In this document: positions 1 to 7,736 of the stretch, in pieces
How the letters are laid out: each line of letters begins with the position of its first letter
Position numbering within the stretch: position 1 is the first letter of the stretch
Assembly: GCA_964535575.1 (NCBI GenBank)
Contig: CAZHTC010000008.1
Coordinates: forward strand, 1 to 64,000
Length of the DNA: 64,000 nt
Direction: 5' to 3'
Source: JAGPCK01 sp964535575
Lineage (GTDB): Bacteria > Bacteroidota > Bacteroidia > UKL13-3
Notes under the pieces: generated by a model
What the model was told of the DNA's origin: nothing
The model's database searches: none
Seen by the model: the letters and a program-made list of their open reading frames with translations, nothing else
Position numbers and translations under genes: made by a program

Positions 1-187
1 CTGAAACATCTGTAATCATTGGGGGAGGGCAAATAGGCAGTCGCCAAGCATCAGGCTCATACATTAGTATTTTTAATTGTAAGGTTTTATAAGTTTTTGT
101 TCTTAAGCGAAGCCCGCCAAAATTACCAAAAAGTATTGGGAGCAATAGAAGCCCAGTATTTATTAAAATTATTTTTTTCTTACTCAT
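1..187 (-). CDS. Unidentified membrane-anchored or exported protein, 3' end outside window
   Basis: An open frame starts at ATG 187-185 and runs without a stop to the window edge (62 codons visible). It begins MSKKKIILINTGLLLLPILF, a basic start followed by a hydrophobic stretch, which reads as a signal peptide or membrane anchor. The rest includes a GGLRLRTKTYK segment and a CPPP motif. I recognise no family. It lies 133 bases downstream of nuoI, where nuoJ normally follows, and it does not look like NuoJ, which is a five-helix membrane protein. The intervening 133 bases hold nothing I can identify. The start is chosen only because it is the first ATG giving a plausible signal sequence. Confidence 0.55.
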   Translation of the reverse strand, partial: MSKKKIILINTGLLLLPILFGNFGGLRLRTKTYKTLQLKILMYEPDAWRLPICPPPMITDVS

Positions 188-320
188 AATTCAAACGACA
201 ATAATTAAATTATCATATCATGTTTGTTTATAAAAAATCACTGACAGGGCACAAAGTACCGAAAGCAGTGAAAGAAATAAAAAGACGTATTGGCTCATTG
301 GCTGTATATCTTAATTTGGT

Positions 321-851
321 TTACGATGTATGCACTTTTTTGCGCAGTGACACATCAATTCGTTTATCTATTGGTTCAACCAGTTTATCCTTTCCGAAAA
401 TGAAGTTGCTTCGGTCATAATTGGCCGGAGCAAATTCGGGGGTGAGGTAAATGGCCTGTTTGGGGCAGGCTTCTTCACACAGGCCGCAAAAAATACAGCG
501 CAGCATGTTTATCTCATATTTGGCCGCATATTTTTCTTCCCGGTATAAATGCTCTTCTCCTTTTTTACGCTCGGCTGCATCCATGGTAATGGCTTCGGCA
601 GGGCAGGCAACAGCACAAAGTCCGCAGGCGGTGCAATTTTCCCGTCCCTGCTCATCACGTTTTAATACATGTTTACCACGATACACGGTGCTTACCTCGC
701 GTTTTACCTCGGGGTAGCGCACGGTGGCTCCTTTACGGAAAAAATGTCGGATGGTAATCCACATACCTCCCAATATAGCCGGCAGATACATTTTCTCCGC
801 CAGAGTCATCTGTTTATTGGATACTACTTTTGATCTGTTGGTTAATTGCAT
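321..851 (-). CDS. nuoI: NADH-quinone oxidoreductase subunit I
   Basis: Peripheral-arm subunit of respiratory complex I that carries two [4Fe-4S] clusters (N6a, N6b) and relays electrons toward the N2 cluster on NuoB. Two ferredoxin motifs are intact: C73, C76, C79, C83 and C119, C122, C125, C129, each in the CxxCxxCxxxCP pattern. The 176-residue length is normal for the family. The gene lies 78 bases downstream of nuoH within the nuo operon. The start ATG (849-851) sits at the centre of a perfect 18-base palindrome (842-859), listed separately. No other in-frame start would fit the family better. Confidence 0.96.
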   Translation of the reverse strand: MQLTNRSKVVSNKQMTLAEKMYLPAILGGMWITIRHFFRKGATVRYPEVKREVSTVYRGKHVLKRDEQGRENCTACGLCAVACPAEAITMDAAERKKGEEHLYREEKYAAKYEINMLRCIFCGLCEEACPKQAIYLTPEFAPANYDRSNFIFGKDKLVEPIDKRIDVSLRKKVHTS

Positions 852-859
852 GCAATTAA
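842..859. repeat. 18-base perfect palindrome centred on the nuoI start codon
   Basis: TTAATTGCATGCAATTAA reads the same on both strands. In mRNA it could form a 7-base-pair stem with the loop CAUG, exposing the start codon. It could equally be a protein-binding site or chance. Immediately upstream of nuoI, 865-877 and 879-891 form a 13-base direct repeat with one mismatch. Confidence 0.6.
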
Positions 860-929
860 ATTTCTTAATGGTTAATTTTTAATGCTTAATTGGCCTTACT
901 TAAAAGTTGGTCATTCATCATTCAAAATT

Positions 930-1961
930 TTAAAATCCTAAATACCCTTTAAAAGTCATCCAGGTTCCGGTAGCCAGAATATTAAAAATAGCCAGCGGAA
1001 TCAATACCTGCCATCCAAGTCTCATCAACTGGTCGTAGCGGAAACGGGGCAAGGTCCAGCGAATCCACATGAAAAAGAAGATGAAGAAAAATATTTTGGC
1101 AAAGAAAACGGCTGTGCCCAATATTGCCAGTGTATTGCCGCTGAAAGCATCCATTCCCGGGAAATTATATCCGCCAAAATACAGGGAGGAAATAATAGCC
1201 GAGGAGATAAACATATTCGTGTATTCGGCAAAAAGGTAAAAGCCCAGTTTCATGGAGCTGTATTCGGTATGGTATCCACCTACCAGTTCGCTTTCGCACT
1301 CAGGTAAGTCAAATGGAGTGCGGTTACATTCGGCAAAAGCACATACGATAAAAATAAGGCAGCTTAGCGGCTGGTAAAGTACATTCCAGTGCCAGCCATG
1401 CTGATTTTCTACTATATCCCGTATGCTTAATGAACCTGTTGACATCAGAATTGCGATTAACGCCATGCCCATTGCCAACTCATAACTGATCATTTGTGAT
1501 GACGCCCGAATAGCGCCAAGCAATGAAAATTTATTATTCGAAGCCCATCCGCCAATCATAATTCCGTACACTCCAAGTGACACAACACCGAAAACATAAA
1601 GGATTCCGATATTTATATCTGCTACCTGCAGGGAAATTACATGACCGGCAATGTTCAGATCTTTACCCCATGGAATCACGGCACTGGTCATTAAAGCGGT
1701 GCACATGGCTATACCCGGACCAATAATAAATAACCACTTATCAGCTGTATTAGGGATGATTTCTTCCTTCATAAACATTTTCACACCATCGGCCAACGGC
1801 TGAAGAATTCCAAACGGACCTGCACGGTCGGGGCCAATCCGATCCTGAAGAAATGCGGCCACCTTTCGTTCAGCATAGGTGCTGTACATGGCTATGAAAA
1901 GAGTCACTCCGAACAAAATCAGAATAAGAATCGTTTTATCGAGTAATAATGCTGAGTCCAT
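930..1961 (-). CDS. nuoH: NADH-quinone oxidoreductase subunit H
   Basis: Integral membrane subunit of complex I at the joint of the peripheral and membrane arms; it forms much of the quinone-access chamber. The 343 residues contain about eight hydrophobic helices. Two highly conserved loops are visible: the QDRIGPDRAGPFG segment near residue 40 and the acidic CNRTPFDLPECESELVGG loop near residues 212-230. Length is typical. Three bases separate its start from the nuoG stop, so the two genes are co-transcribed and probably translationally linked. Confidence 0.97.
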   Translation of the reverse strand: MDSALLLDKTILILILFGVTLFIAMYSTYAERKVAAFLQDRIGPDRAGPFGILQPLADGVKMFMKEEIIPNTADKWLFIIGPGIAMCTALMTSAVIPWGKDLNIAGHVISLQVADINIGILYVFGVVSLGVYGIMIGGWASNNKFSLLGAIRASSQMISYELAMGMALIAILMSTGSLSIRDIVENQHGWHWNVLYQPLSCLIFIVCAFAECNRTPFDLPECESELVGGYHTEYSSMKLGFYLFAEYTNMFISSAIISSLYFGGYNFPGMDAFSGNTLAILGTAVFFAKIFFFIFFFMWIRWTLPRFRYDQLMRLGWQVLIPLAIFNILATGTWMTFKGYLGF

Positions 1962-1964
1962 GTT

Positions 1965-2921
1965 TTACTTAATCAATTTCTTTTTTGTGTGAGCCGGAAT
2001 TTCGAGATCCCTTGCGTATTTCCCCTGTGAAATCACTGAATGACGGTCAATAGTGCGTGCACCTTCGATGGTCCAGTCGCTGGTTTTCTTCTTCTCAAAA
2101 CGGCATTCATTGCAGATAAATTCTTCTACTTCTCCCCACTGGTCTTTTCTTCCTGTCACACGAAGCACTTCGTCACCCTGATACCATAGCACCACTTTGC
2201 CGCTGCATTTGGTACAGTTACAATGCGCATCTACCGGCTTGGTAAACCATACGCGGCTTTTAAAGCGGAAGGTTTTATCGGTTAAGGCACCCACAGGGCA
2301 TACATCAATCACGTTTCCTGAAAAATCGTTATCAATGGCTTGTTCTACGTAGGTTGAAATCTCAGCATGATCCCCACGGTTTATAACACCATGTACGCGT
2401 CCGTCAGTAATCTGTTCGGCAGTTTTTACGCAACGGTAGCAGAGAATGCAACGGGTCATGTGCAGTTGCACATAGGGACCGATATCTATTTTATCAAATG
2501 TTCTGCGGTCAAATTCATAACGCGATTTAGCACTTCCGTGTTCATAGCTCAAATCTTGTAAGTGGCATTCTCCGGCCTGGTCGCATACCGGGCAATCGAG
2601 CGGGTGATTGGCTAATAAAAACTCAACCACACCTTTTCGCGCTTCCACAATTTCGGGTGAGGTTTCGTTTTCCACCACCATGCCATCCATCACCATGGTG
2701 CGGCAGGAGGGAACCGGCTTGGGCATGGGACGAGGGTCTTTTTCCGAACCCTGTGATACCTTAACAATGCATGTTCGGCAATAGCCGCCACTGGTTTTTA
2801 ATTTGGTGTAGTAGCACATGGCCGGAGGGGCCACCTCGGGGCCAATCATGCGGGCTGCCTGCAATATGGTAGTACCTTCTGGTACTTCAATAGTGTGTCC
2901 GTCTATAGTAACTTTCGGCAT
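1965..2921 (-). CDS. nuoG: NADH-quinone oxidoreductase subunit G, short form
   Basis: Iron-sulfur subunit of the complex I NADH module. Ligands for three canonical clusters are present: [2Fe-2S] C36, C48, C51, C73; His-ligated [4Fe-4S] H106, C110, C113, C119; and [4Fe-4S] C158, C161, C164, C208. A further cysteine set, C234, C236, C239 with C270 and C273, lies where the N7 cluster region of long NuoG begins. At 318 residues the protein lacks the large molybdopterin-oxidoreductase-like domain of the E. coli protein (about 900 residues). Short NuoG is known in Bacteroidota, so I read this as a lineage trait and not a truncation. Its 5' neighbours are two small exported proteins instead of nuoF. 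Confidence 0.93.
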   Translation of the reverse strand: MPKVTIDGHTIEVPEGTTILQAARMIGPEVAPPAMCYYTKLKTSGGYCRTCIVKVSQGSEKDPRPMPKPVPSCRTMVMDGMVVENETSPEIVEARKGVVEFLLANHPLDCPVCDQAGECHLQDLSYEHGSAKSRYEFDRRTFDKIDIGPYVQLHMTRCILCYRCVKTAEQITDGRVHGVINRGDHAEISTYVEQAIDNDFSGNVIDVCPVGALTDKTFRFKSRVWFTKPVDAHCNCTKCSGKVVLWYQGDEVLRVTGRKDQWGEVEEFICNECRFEKKKTSDWTIEGARTIDRHSVISQGKYARDLEIPAHTKKKLIK

Positions 2922-2960
2922 ATCTTTATCTCTTGTTGCAGCTTGGGCAGCAACGGTTAT

Positions 2961-3254
2961 TTATTCTTTTTCAAAAACGTACACGTGGTATTTATCGCCT
3001 CCGTGTGTTGATACCAAATTGTATCCCTTGGCTGAAATAATATTTACTTCCTGCACCGTGGTAAACTTAGGTCCGTTAGCAATTTTATTAAGCCATTCAG
3101 TTTTTTTGTCTTCATATTCCAGGTACAATGTTCCATCAGCAAATGAAGTAAGCGAAGCATACTTTTTGGGAACATTGGTAGCGCTGTTTTTAAAGGCTAC
3201 TATTGATACAAATCCCAATAGAATGAATGCAATGTAAAAAAGTTGTTTTTTCAT
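2961..3254 (-). CDS. Small exported DUF4177-like protein, paralogue B
   Basis: A 97-residue protein with a signal peptide (MKKQLFYIAFILLGFVSIVAF) and a C-terminal pattern (ISAKGYNLVSTHGGDKYHVYVFEKE region) resembling DUF4177: a glycine-aromatic turn, LV-S, then a terminal YVF-KE strand. It is paralogous to the gene just upstream (3280-3600): both begin MKKQL, share the same spacing and end in YVFEKE. The pair sits between nuoF and nuoG, 25 bases apart from each other and 39 bases before nuoG. Function is unknown. No catalytic residues stand out, and a small periplasmic fold is the safest reading. It has no evident role in complex I. Confidence 0.8.
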   Translation of the reverse strand: MKKQLFYIAFILLGFVSIVAFKNSATNVPKKYASLTSFADGTLYLEYEDKKTEWLNKIANGPKFTTVQEVNIISAKGYNLVSTHGGDKYHVYVFEKE

Positions 3255-3279
3255 ATTGAATAAGTATTTAACATGTTAT

Positions 3280-3600
3280 TTATTCTTTTTCGAAAACGTA
3301 GGTTGATAATCCACCCGTAGTTGGACTAACATTAACTAATTTATATCCTTTAGTGGCTAATTCATTCAATTTTGCAGTTAATGGTACCTGATACGCAGCC
3401 ATCCATTCGCTTTTAACAGCCACATTACCATAAGCCAATTCATTTGTTTGACTTGTGCCTTTCTCGTCAACTACCATTATCAATTCATTGGGGATAATTG
3501 TAAGTGTAAGGTATTTTCTTGGCGATTGTTCTTGCTTAAAAGCAAATACAGCAGCTAAACCGGCAACCAAAAGTAAGGCGAGTAGAAGTTGTTTTTTCAT
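3280..3600 (-). CDS. Small exported DUF4177-like protein, paralogue A
   Basis: A 106-residue protein with signal peptide MKKQLLLALLLVAGLAAVFAF, then a small domain with the KLNELATKGYKLVNV and terminal STYVFEKE elements that recall DUF4177 (LNxLGxEGWELVSV then YVFKRE). The next gene (2961-3254) is its tandem copy; sequence has diverged through the centre but the ends match. Its start is only 6 bases after the nuoF stop, so it must be transcribed with the respiratory operon. Function is unknown, and it is probably unrelated to electron transfer because it has no cysteines or cofactor motif. Confidence 0.8.
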   Translation of the reverse strand: MKKQLLLALLLVAGLAAVFAFKQEQSPRKYLTLTIIPNELIMVVDEKGTSQTNELAYGNVAVKSEWMAAYQVPLTAKLNELATKGYKLVNVSPTTGGLSTYVFEKE

Positions 3601-3606
3601 AAGGGT

Positions 3607-4956
3607 TTACATTACAGGTTCAGGTAAATTATTTAAACGGTAATAATGTTTCACATCCTTAATACGGGTAGGATTTTTAACGAACTCTTCAAACTCGCTG
3701 CGGAAATGGCGTATGGCTGCAGCTACGGGCCAGGCAGCTGCTTCGCCCAGCGGGCAAATGGTTTTTCCTTCTATGTTTTTTTGTAAGTCCCATAGCAGGT
3801 CTACATCTTTTAATGTACCATGTCCGTCAAGAATTTTGTGCAGTACTTTTTCCATCCATCCGGTTCCTTCGCGGCAGGGGCTGCACTGGCCGCAACTTTC
3901 GTGGTGATAGAACCGGGTAAATGTATAGAGATTTTTTACAATACTGGTGGTATCATCCATGGCAATAAAACCACCTGAGCCCATCATGGTTCCCGTAATA
4001 AATCCACCATCAGCCAGCGATTCGTAACTCATCAAACGGGGTTCACCGGCAGCAGTTTTTAGGATTAAATGCTTGGGAAGAATAGGGACAGAAGAACCTC
4101 CTGCCACTACAGCTTTCAGGTCACGTCCGTTTCGAATGCCTCCGCAATATTCTTCGGAGTAAATAAACTCTTCAACTGTAATACCCATTTCAATTTCATA
4201 TACACCGGGTTTATTAATATGACCCGAAGCCGAAATTAATTTGGTACCGGTTGATTTGCCAATGCCAATGGCAGCGTATGCATCTCCGCCATCGTTTACA
4301 ATCGGCACAACTGCAGCAATGGTTTCCACATTATTTACAACGGTAGGGCAGTCCCACACACCTTTAACGGCAGGGAAAGGGGGTTTTATTCTTGGGTTTC
4401 CGCGTTTGCCCTCCAACGATTCGAGCAGGGCAGTTTCTTCTCCGCAAATGTAGGCACCGCCACCTACCTGTACATACAGGTCGAGTGAGTAGCCTGTTCC
4501 CAAAATATTTTTTCCAAGCCATCCGTTGGCATATGCTTCGGCAATGGCTTTTTCTAAAATGCGTGTAATATAAAAATATTCCCCTCGTACATATATATAA
4601 GAGGTGTTGGCACCAAGAGCGAAACTGGATGTAATCATTCCCTCAATAAGCAGGTGAGGGATGCGTGACATCAGGTAACGGTCTTTAAAAGTACCCGGTT
4701 CCGATTCATCGGCATTGCATACCAGATAACGCGGTACTCCGGGAGGTTTGGCTAAAAAACTCCACTTCATTCCGGTAGGGAATCCTGCACCACCACGTCC
4801 GCGCAACCCCGATTTTTTAACTTCTTCCACTACTGCTTCGGGAGTCATTGTTCTCAGGGCTTTCTCGACCGAGGCATAACCTCCATGCTGGCGGTATACA
4901 TCGTACCCCTGAATACCGGGTACGTTATCGTGTTCTAAAAGTAGTTTCTTTCCCAT
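3607..4956 (-). CDS. nuoF: NADH-quinone oxidoreductase subunit F
   Basis: NADH-oxidising subunit of complex I, binding FMN, NADH and the N3 [4Fe-4S] cluster. The FMN/NADH glycine-rich segment GRGGAGFP lies at residues 53-60, a second nucleotide-binding segment GGGAYICGEETAL near 175-187, and the cluster ligands are C355, C358, C361 and C401. The 449-residue length is normal. Upstream, nuoE is separated from it by an inserted GxxExxY gene; downstream come two small exported proteins. All key residues are intact, so the insertions have not damaged it. Confidence 0.97.
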   Translation of the reverse strand: MGKKLLLEHDNVPGIQGYDVYRQHGGYASVEKALRTMTPEAVVEEVKKSGLRGRGGAGFPTGMKWSFLAKPPGVPRYLVCNADESEPGTFKDRYLMSRIPHLLIEGMITSSFALGANTSYIYVRGEYFYITRILEKAIAEAYANGWLGKNILGTGYSLDLYVQVGGGAYICGEETALLESLEGKRGNPRIKPPFPAVKGVWDCPTVVNNVETIAAVVPIVNDGGDAYAAIGIGKSTGTKLISASGHINKPGVYEIEMGITVEEFIYSEEYCGGIRNGRDLKAVVAGGSSVPILPKHLILKTAAGEPRLMSYESLADGGFITGTMMGSGGFIAMDDTTSIVKNLYTFTRFYHHESCGQCSPCREGTGWMEKVLHKILDGHGTLKDVDLLWDLQKNIEGKTICPLGEAAAWPVAAAIRHFRSEFEEFVKNPTRIKDVKHYYRLNNLPEPVM

Positions 4957-4978
4957 CGCTTTTATTTGCCGCTAATTT

Positions 4979-4997
4979 CGCTGATTACCGCTGATTT
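4979..4997. repeat. Left inverted repeat of GxxExxY cassette
   Basis: Sequence CGCTGATTACCGCTGATTT, itself containing two CGCTGATT units. It pairs with 5422-5440 and ends at the first base of the complement of the GxxExxY stop codon. Confidence 0.6.
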
Positions 4998-5413
4998 TAT
5001 TTAGTTAATACGATTCGTTTAAATTTCAATGAGGCTTCTCCAAAATTAACCAGTAATCCCAACTGAAGTTTTGAAACTGCCAAATAGTTAATTACTTGTT
5101 TATAGCTTTCGTCAATTATGCCCTCTTGTGCTTTTACTTCAAGTATGATATTGTTATACACAACAAAGTCAGCATAAAACGAGTGAGCAAGTTTTATTTC
5201 CTTATATTGAATATCAAATTTCTTTTCCCGTTCGAATGTGATTCCTTTTTTGTTAAATTCATACTCGAGAGCGTCTTTGTAAACAATCTCAAGAAATCCT
5301 TTACCCAACTCCCTATGCACTTCCATACATGTTCCTATGATTTGGAAGGCTTCATCCTGTAAAGGATAACTATCTAAAGTTTTATAAATCTCTTTTGCTT
5401 CTTCAAGTATCAT
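4997..5413 (-). CDS. GxxExxY family protein (PD-(D/E)XK nuclease fold)
   Basis: A 138-residue protein carrying the family signature G39-x-x-E42-x-x-Y45 and the residues expected of the PD-(D/E)XK fold: E42 in the first helix, D82, E92-x-K94 and Q106 in the following helix. GxxExxY proteins (TIGR04256, PF13366) are common and patchily distributed in Bacteroidota; their biochemical function has not been settled as far as I know. This one interrupts the nuo operon between nuoE (36 bases upstream) and nuoF (40 bases downstream), flanked by inverted repeats. It is oriented with the operon, so it can be co-transcribed. Catalytic residues are intact, suggesting selection for function. Confidence 0.92.
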   Translation of the reverse strand: MILEEAKEIYKTLDSYPLQDEAFQIIGTCMEVHRELGKGFLEIVYKDALEYEFNKKGITFEREKKFDIQYKEIKLAHSFYADFVVYNNIILEVKAQEGIIDESYKQVINYLAVSKLQLGLLVNFGEASLKFKRIVLTK

Positions 5414-5421
5414 ATAAGCGT

Positions 5422-5440
5422 AAATCTGCGTAATCAGCGG
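5422..5440. repeat. Right inverted repeat of GxxExxY cassette
   Basis: Sequence AAATCTGCGTAATCAGCGG, 8 bases before the GxxExxY start and 9 bases after the nuoE stop. It is the inverted partner of 4979-4997. Confidence 0.6.
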
Positions 5441-5449
5441 CTATTATCT

Positions 5450-6004
5450 TTAATAGTGTTCAACGGTTACATCGTCCAGATACGTTTTGCGTTTGCCTTC
5501 TGTTTTGAGGTTGGTCAATAAAGTATCTACTTTTTCAGGTGTCAGGTTTTCGTGAAACTGGGCTCCGCACATAAGCATGGGGGCCGTTCCGCAGGAACCA
5601 AGGCACTCTACGGTTTTGAGCGTAAACATTCCATCTTTGGTAGTTTCTCCGTCTTTAATTCCAAGCTTTTTCTCAATATGTCTCACAATATCCTCAGCCC
5701 CCATAAGCCAGCAACTACTTGTGCGGCAAACTTCAATTAAACATTTACCCACCGGTTTCAGGTTAAACATGGTGTAGAAAGAAGCCACTTCATACACTTC
5801 AATAGGTTTGATGCTTAAGAGGGAAGCCACATAATCCATTACTGGTACACTCAACCATCCGTCAAATTCGGCCTGTGCCAGATGAAGCACCGGCAACAGC
5901 GCTGATTTTTGTTTACCTTCGGGGTAACGGCTTATCATCTTTTTCACCAGTTCAAGACTATCGTCATTAAACTTAAAATCCTGATGTTTTTGACCTGTGT
6001 TCAT
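5450..6004 (-). CDS. nuoE: NADH-quinone oxidoreductase subunit E
   Basis: Thioredoxin-fold subunit of the complex I NADH module that holds the N1a [2Fe-2S] cluster. The four ligands are present: C93 and C98 in CRTSSC, and C134 and C138 in CLGSC. At 184 residues it is slightly longer than E. coli NuoE because of a basic C-terminal tail. It follows nuoD after 26 bases and would normally be directly followed by nuoF, but a GxxExxY cassette intervenes. Confidence 0.96.
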   Translation of the reverse strand: MNTGQKHQDFKFNDDSLELVKKMISRYPEGKQKSALLPVLHLAQAEFDGWLSVPVMDYVASLLSIKPIEVYEVASFYTMFNLKPVGKCLIEVCRTSSCWLMGAEDIVRHIEKKLGIKDGETTKDGMFTLKTVECLGSCGTAPMLMCGAQFHENLTPEKVDTLLTNLKTEGKRKTYLDDVTVEHY

Positions 6005-6030
6005 GTTCTATACTTTTATTCGAAGTAATT

Positions 6031-7233
6031 TTATGCATCCAATTCTCCGGCAATTACGTTCATACTGCTCATGGTTATGATAGCATCTGATAACATTCCG
6101 CCTTTTACCATTTCGGGGTAAGCCTGGTAATAAATAAAGCATGGTCTGCGAAAGTGCAAACGAAAAGGTGCCCGTCCGCCATCGCTTACCAGATAAAATC
6201 CGAGTTCTCCGTTTCCACCCTCTACCGAGTGGTAAACTTCACCTTTAGGAATTTCAGTTTCGCCCATCACAATTTTAAAATGCCAGATTAAACCTTCCAT
6301 GGTTGAATATACTTCTTCCTTAGGCGGAAGGTAAAAATCGGGAATATCGGCATGATGCTTACCAGCCGGCATTTTTTCTAATGCCTGTTTTATTATGCTC
6401 AGACTTTGCCATATCTCTTCATTTCGTACCATGTACCGGTCGTAGGTGTCGCCACTGGTTCCAACAGGTATTATAAAATCAAAATCCTGATACGAACTAT
6501 AAGGATTCATCACCCGCACATCATAATCTACCCCTGCAGCTCTCAAATTGGGGCCGGTAAAACTATATTCCAGCGCCATGTCGGCCGTGATGGGTCCGCA
6601 TCCAACGGTACGATCCATAAAAATGCGATTACGACTTACTAGCGATTCAAACTCTTTCCATTTAGCAGGGAATTCATTTAAAAATGCATTGAGCTTAGTA
6701 TAAAATTTATCTGAGAAATCACGTTCAAAGCCACCAATACGTCCGATATTGGTTGTTAAACGTGCACCGCAAATTTCTTCAAACAGTTCGTAAATTTTTT
6801 CTCTCCATTGAAACACATAGGTAAATCCGGTGAGAGCTCCGGTATCAACGGCAATTACTGAGTTACAAATGATATGGTCGGCAATGCGAGATAGTTCCAT
6901 CACAATTACCCGCATGTAATCCACTTTTTTGGGTAATTGTGCCCCAATCAATTTTTCAACAGTCATGTGCCATCCCATGTTATTTATGGGGGATGAGCAA
7001 TAATTGAGGCGGTCGGTTAAAGTGGTTATCTGATAAAATGGTCTGCGTTCGGCAATTTTTTCAAAAGCCCGGTGAATGTAACCAATAGTTGGCTCTGCTT
7101 CCACAATAATTTCTCCATCCATTTTGAGGACGTTTTGAAAAATACCATGTGTGGCCGGGTGAGTCGGGCCTAGGTTAAGAATATTGTATTCTTTTTCCTG
7201 AACGGCTGTGGTGTTGTTATCCGCTGTGCTCAT
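6031..7233 (-). CDS. nuoD: NADH-quinone oxidoreductase subunit D
   Basis: 49-kDa subunit of complex I, evolved from the hydrogenase large subunit, that lines the quinone-reduction site with NuoB. The conserved HPATHG segment lies near residue 25 and the ARLTTNIGRIGG segment near the middle. The 400-residue length is normal. It is a stand-alone gene, not the NuoCD fusion of enterobacteria, and overlaps nuoC by four bases, indicating translational coupling. Confidence 0.97.
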   Translation of the reverse strand: MSTADNNTTAVQEKEYNILNLGPTHPATHGIFQNVLKMDGEIIVEAEPTIGYIHRAFEKIAERRPFYQITTLTDRLNYCSSPINNMGWHMTVEKLIGAQLPKKVDYMRVIVMELSRIADHIICNSVIAVDTGALTGFTYVFQWREKIYELFEEICGARLTTNIGRIGGFERDFSDKFYTKLNAFLNEFPAKWKEFESLVSRNRIFMDRTVGCGPITADMALEYSFTGPNLRAAGVDYDVRVMNPYSSYQDFDFIIPVGTSGDTYDRYMVRNEEIWQSLSIIKQALEKMPAGKHHADIPDFYLPPKEEVYSTMEGLIWHFKIVMGETEIPKGEVYHSVEGGNGELGFYLVSDGGRAPFRLHFRRPCFIYYQAYPEMVKGGMLSDAIITMSSMNVIAGELDA

Positions 7234-7736
7234 CTGCCAAAATATTTATTGTTCTTATCCTCTCTGGTCTGGTCTTCCATCGGGTATTGTTTCAATAGCG
7301 GATGGTAATCCATATCGTCTACATTTAGGATACGTTTCATGTTAGGGTGTCCGCTGAAATGAATACCAAAAAAATCAAACGTTTCACGTTCCATCCAGTT
7401 TGCTCCTTTAAATAAAGAGGTGAGCGATTTAATGGAGTGATGTTCTGTAGAGGCAAACGTTTTTATGCGTATTCTGAAATTAGCTGTAAGGTTGTGCAAA
7501 TGCACCACCACACCCAGTTCTTGATTTATTCTGTTCGGGTCATGTATTCCGGTAAGATCTGTAAGAAACATACAGTTTAAATCAGCATCTTCTTTCAGAA
7601 ATTTTATCAGGTCAAAGTAAGAATCTTTATTTACTGAAACAGTCAACATTCCGTATGACTCGGAAGCATCGGTGATATGATCTCCAAAAGCTTCCTTTAT
7701 CTTATTCAGCGCGTATTGGTTGGTTAGCTTTGCCAT
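7230..7736 (-). CDS. nuoC: NADH-quinone oxidoreductase subunit C
   Basis: 30-kDa peripheral-arm subunit of complex I that helps assemble the NuoB/NuoD interface; it binds no cofactor. The family signature ERETFDFFGIHFSGHP is present near residues 118-133. The 168-residue length is normal for the separate form. It overlaps nuoB by one base and nuoD by four bases. Confidence 0.96.
   Translation of the reverse strand: MAKLTNQYALNKIKEAFGDHITDASESYGMLTVSVNKDSYFDLIKFLKEDADLNCMFLTDLTGIHDPNRINQELGVVVHLHNLTANFRIRIKTFASTEHHSIKSLTSLFKGANWMERETFDFFGIHFSGHPNMKRILNVDDMDYHPLLKQYPMEDQTREDKNNKYFGR

Larger units (their letters stand above)
4979..5440. mobile_element. Putative mini-cassette: GxxExxY gene bounded by inverted repeats
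   Basis: The GxxExxY gene is bracketed by near-perfect inverted repeats: CGCTGATTACCGCTGATTT at 4979-4997 and AAATCTGCGTAATCAGCGG at 5422-5440. The reverse complement of the first aligns to the second with one substitution and a one-base offset. The unit is 462 bases and lies between nuoE and nuoF, genes normally almost adjacent. No transposase is present, so mobility would need help in trans. I see no certain target-site duplication. The cassette reading is an inference from repeat symmetry and location. Confidence 0.45.

Noticed and set aside
220..420. Plus-strand 66-codon open frame overlapping the 3' end of nuoI
   Set aside because: It overlaps a real conserved gene, has no recognisable domain and lacks a promoter or start context. 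It is likely a chance frame.
1965..2921. NuoG as a truncated pseudogene
   Set aside because: Short NuoG without the molybdopterin domain is known across Bacteroidota, the cluster ligands are complete and the frame ends cleanly.
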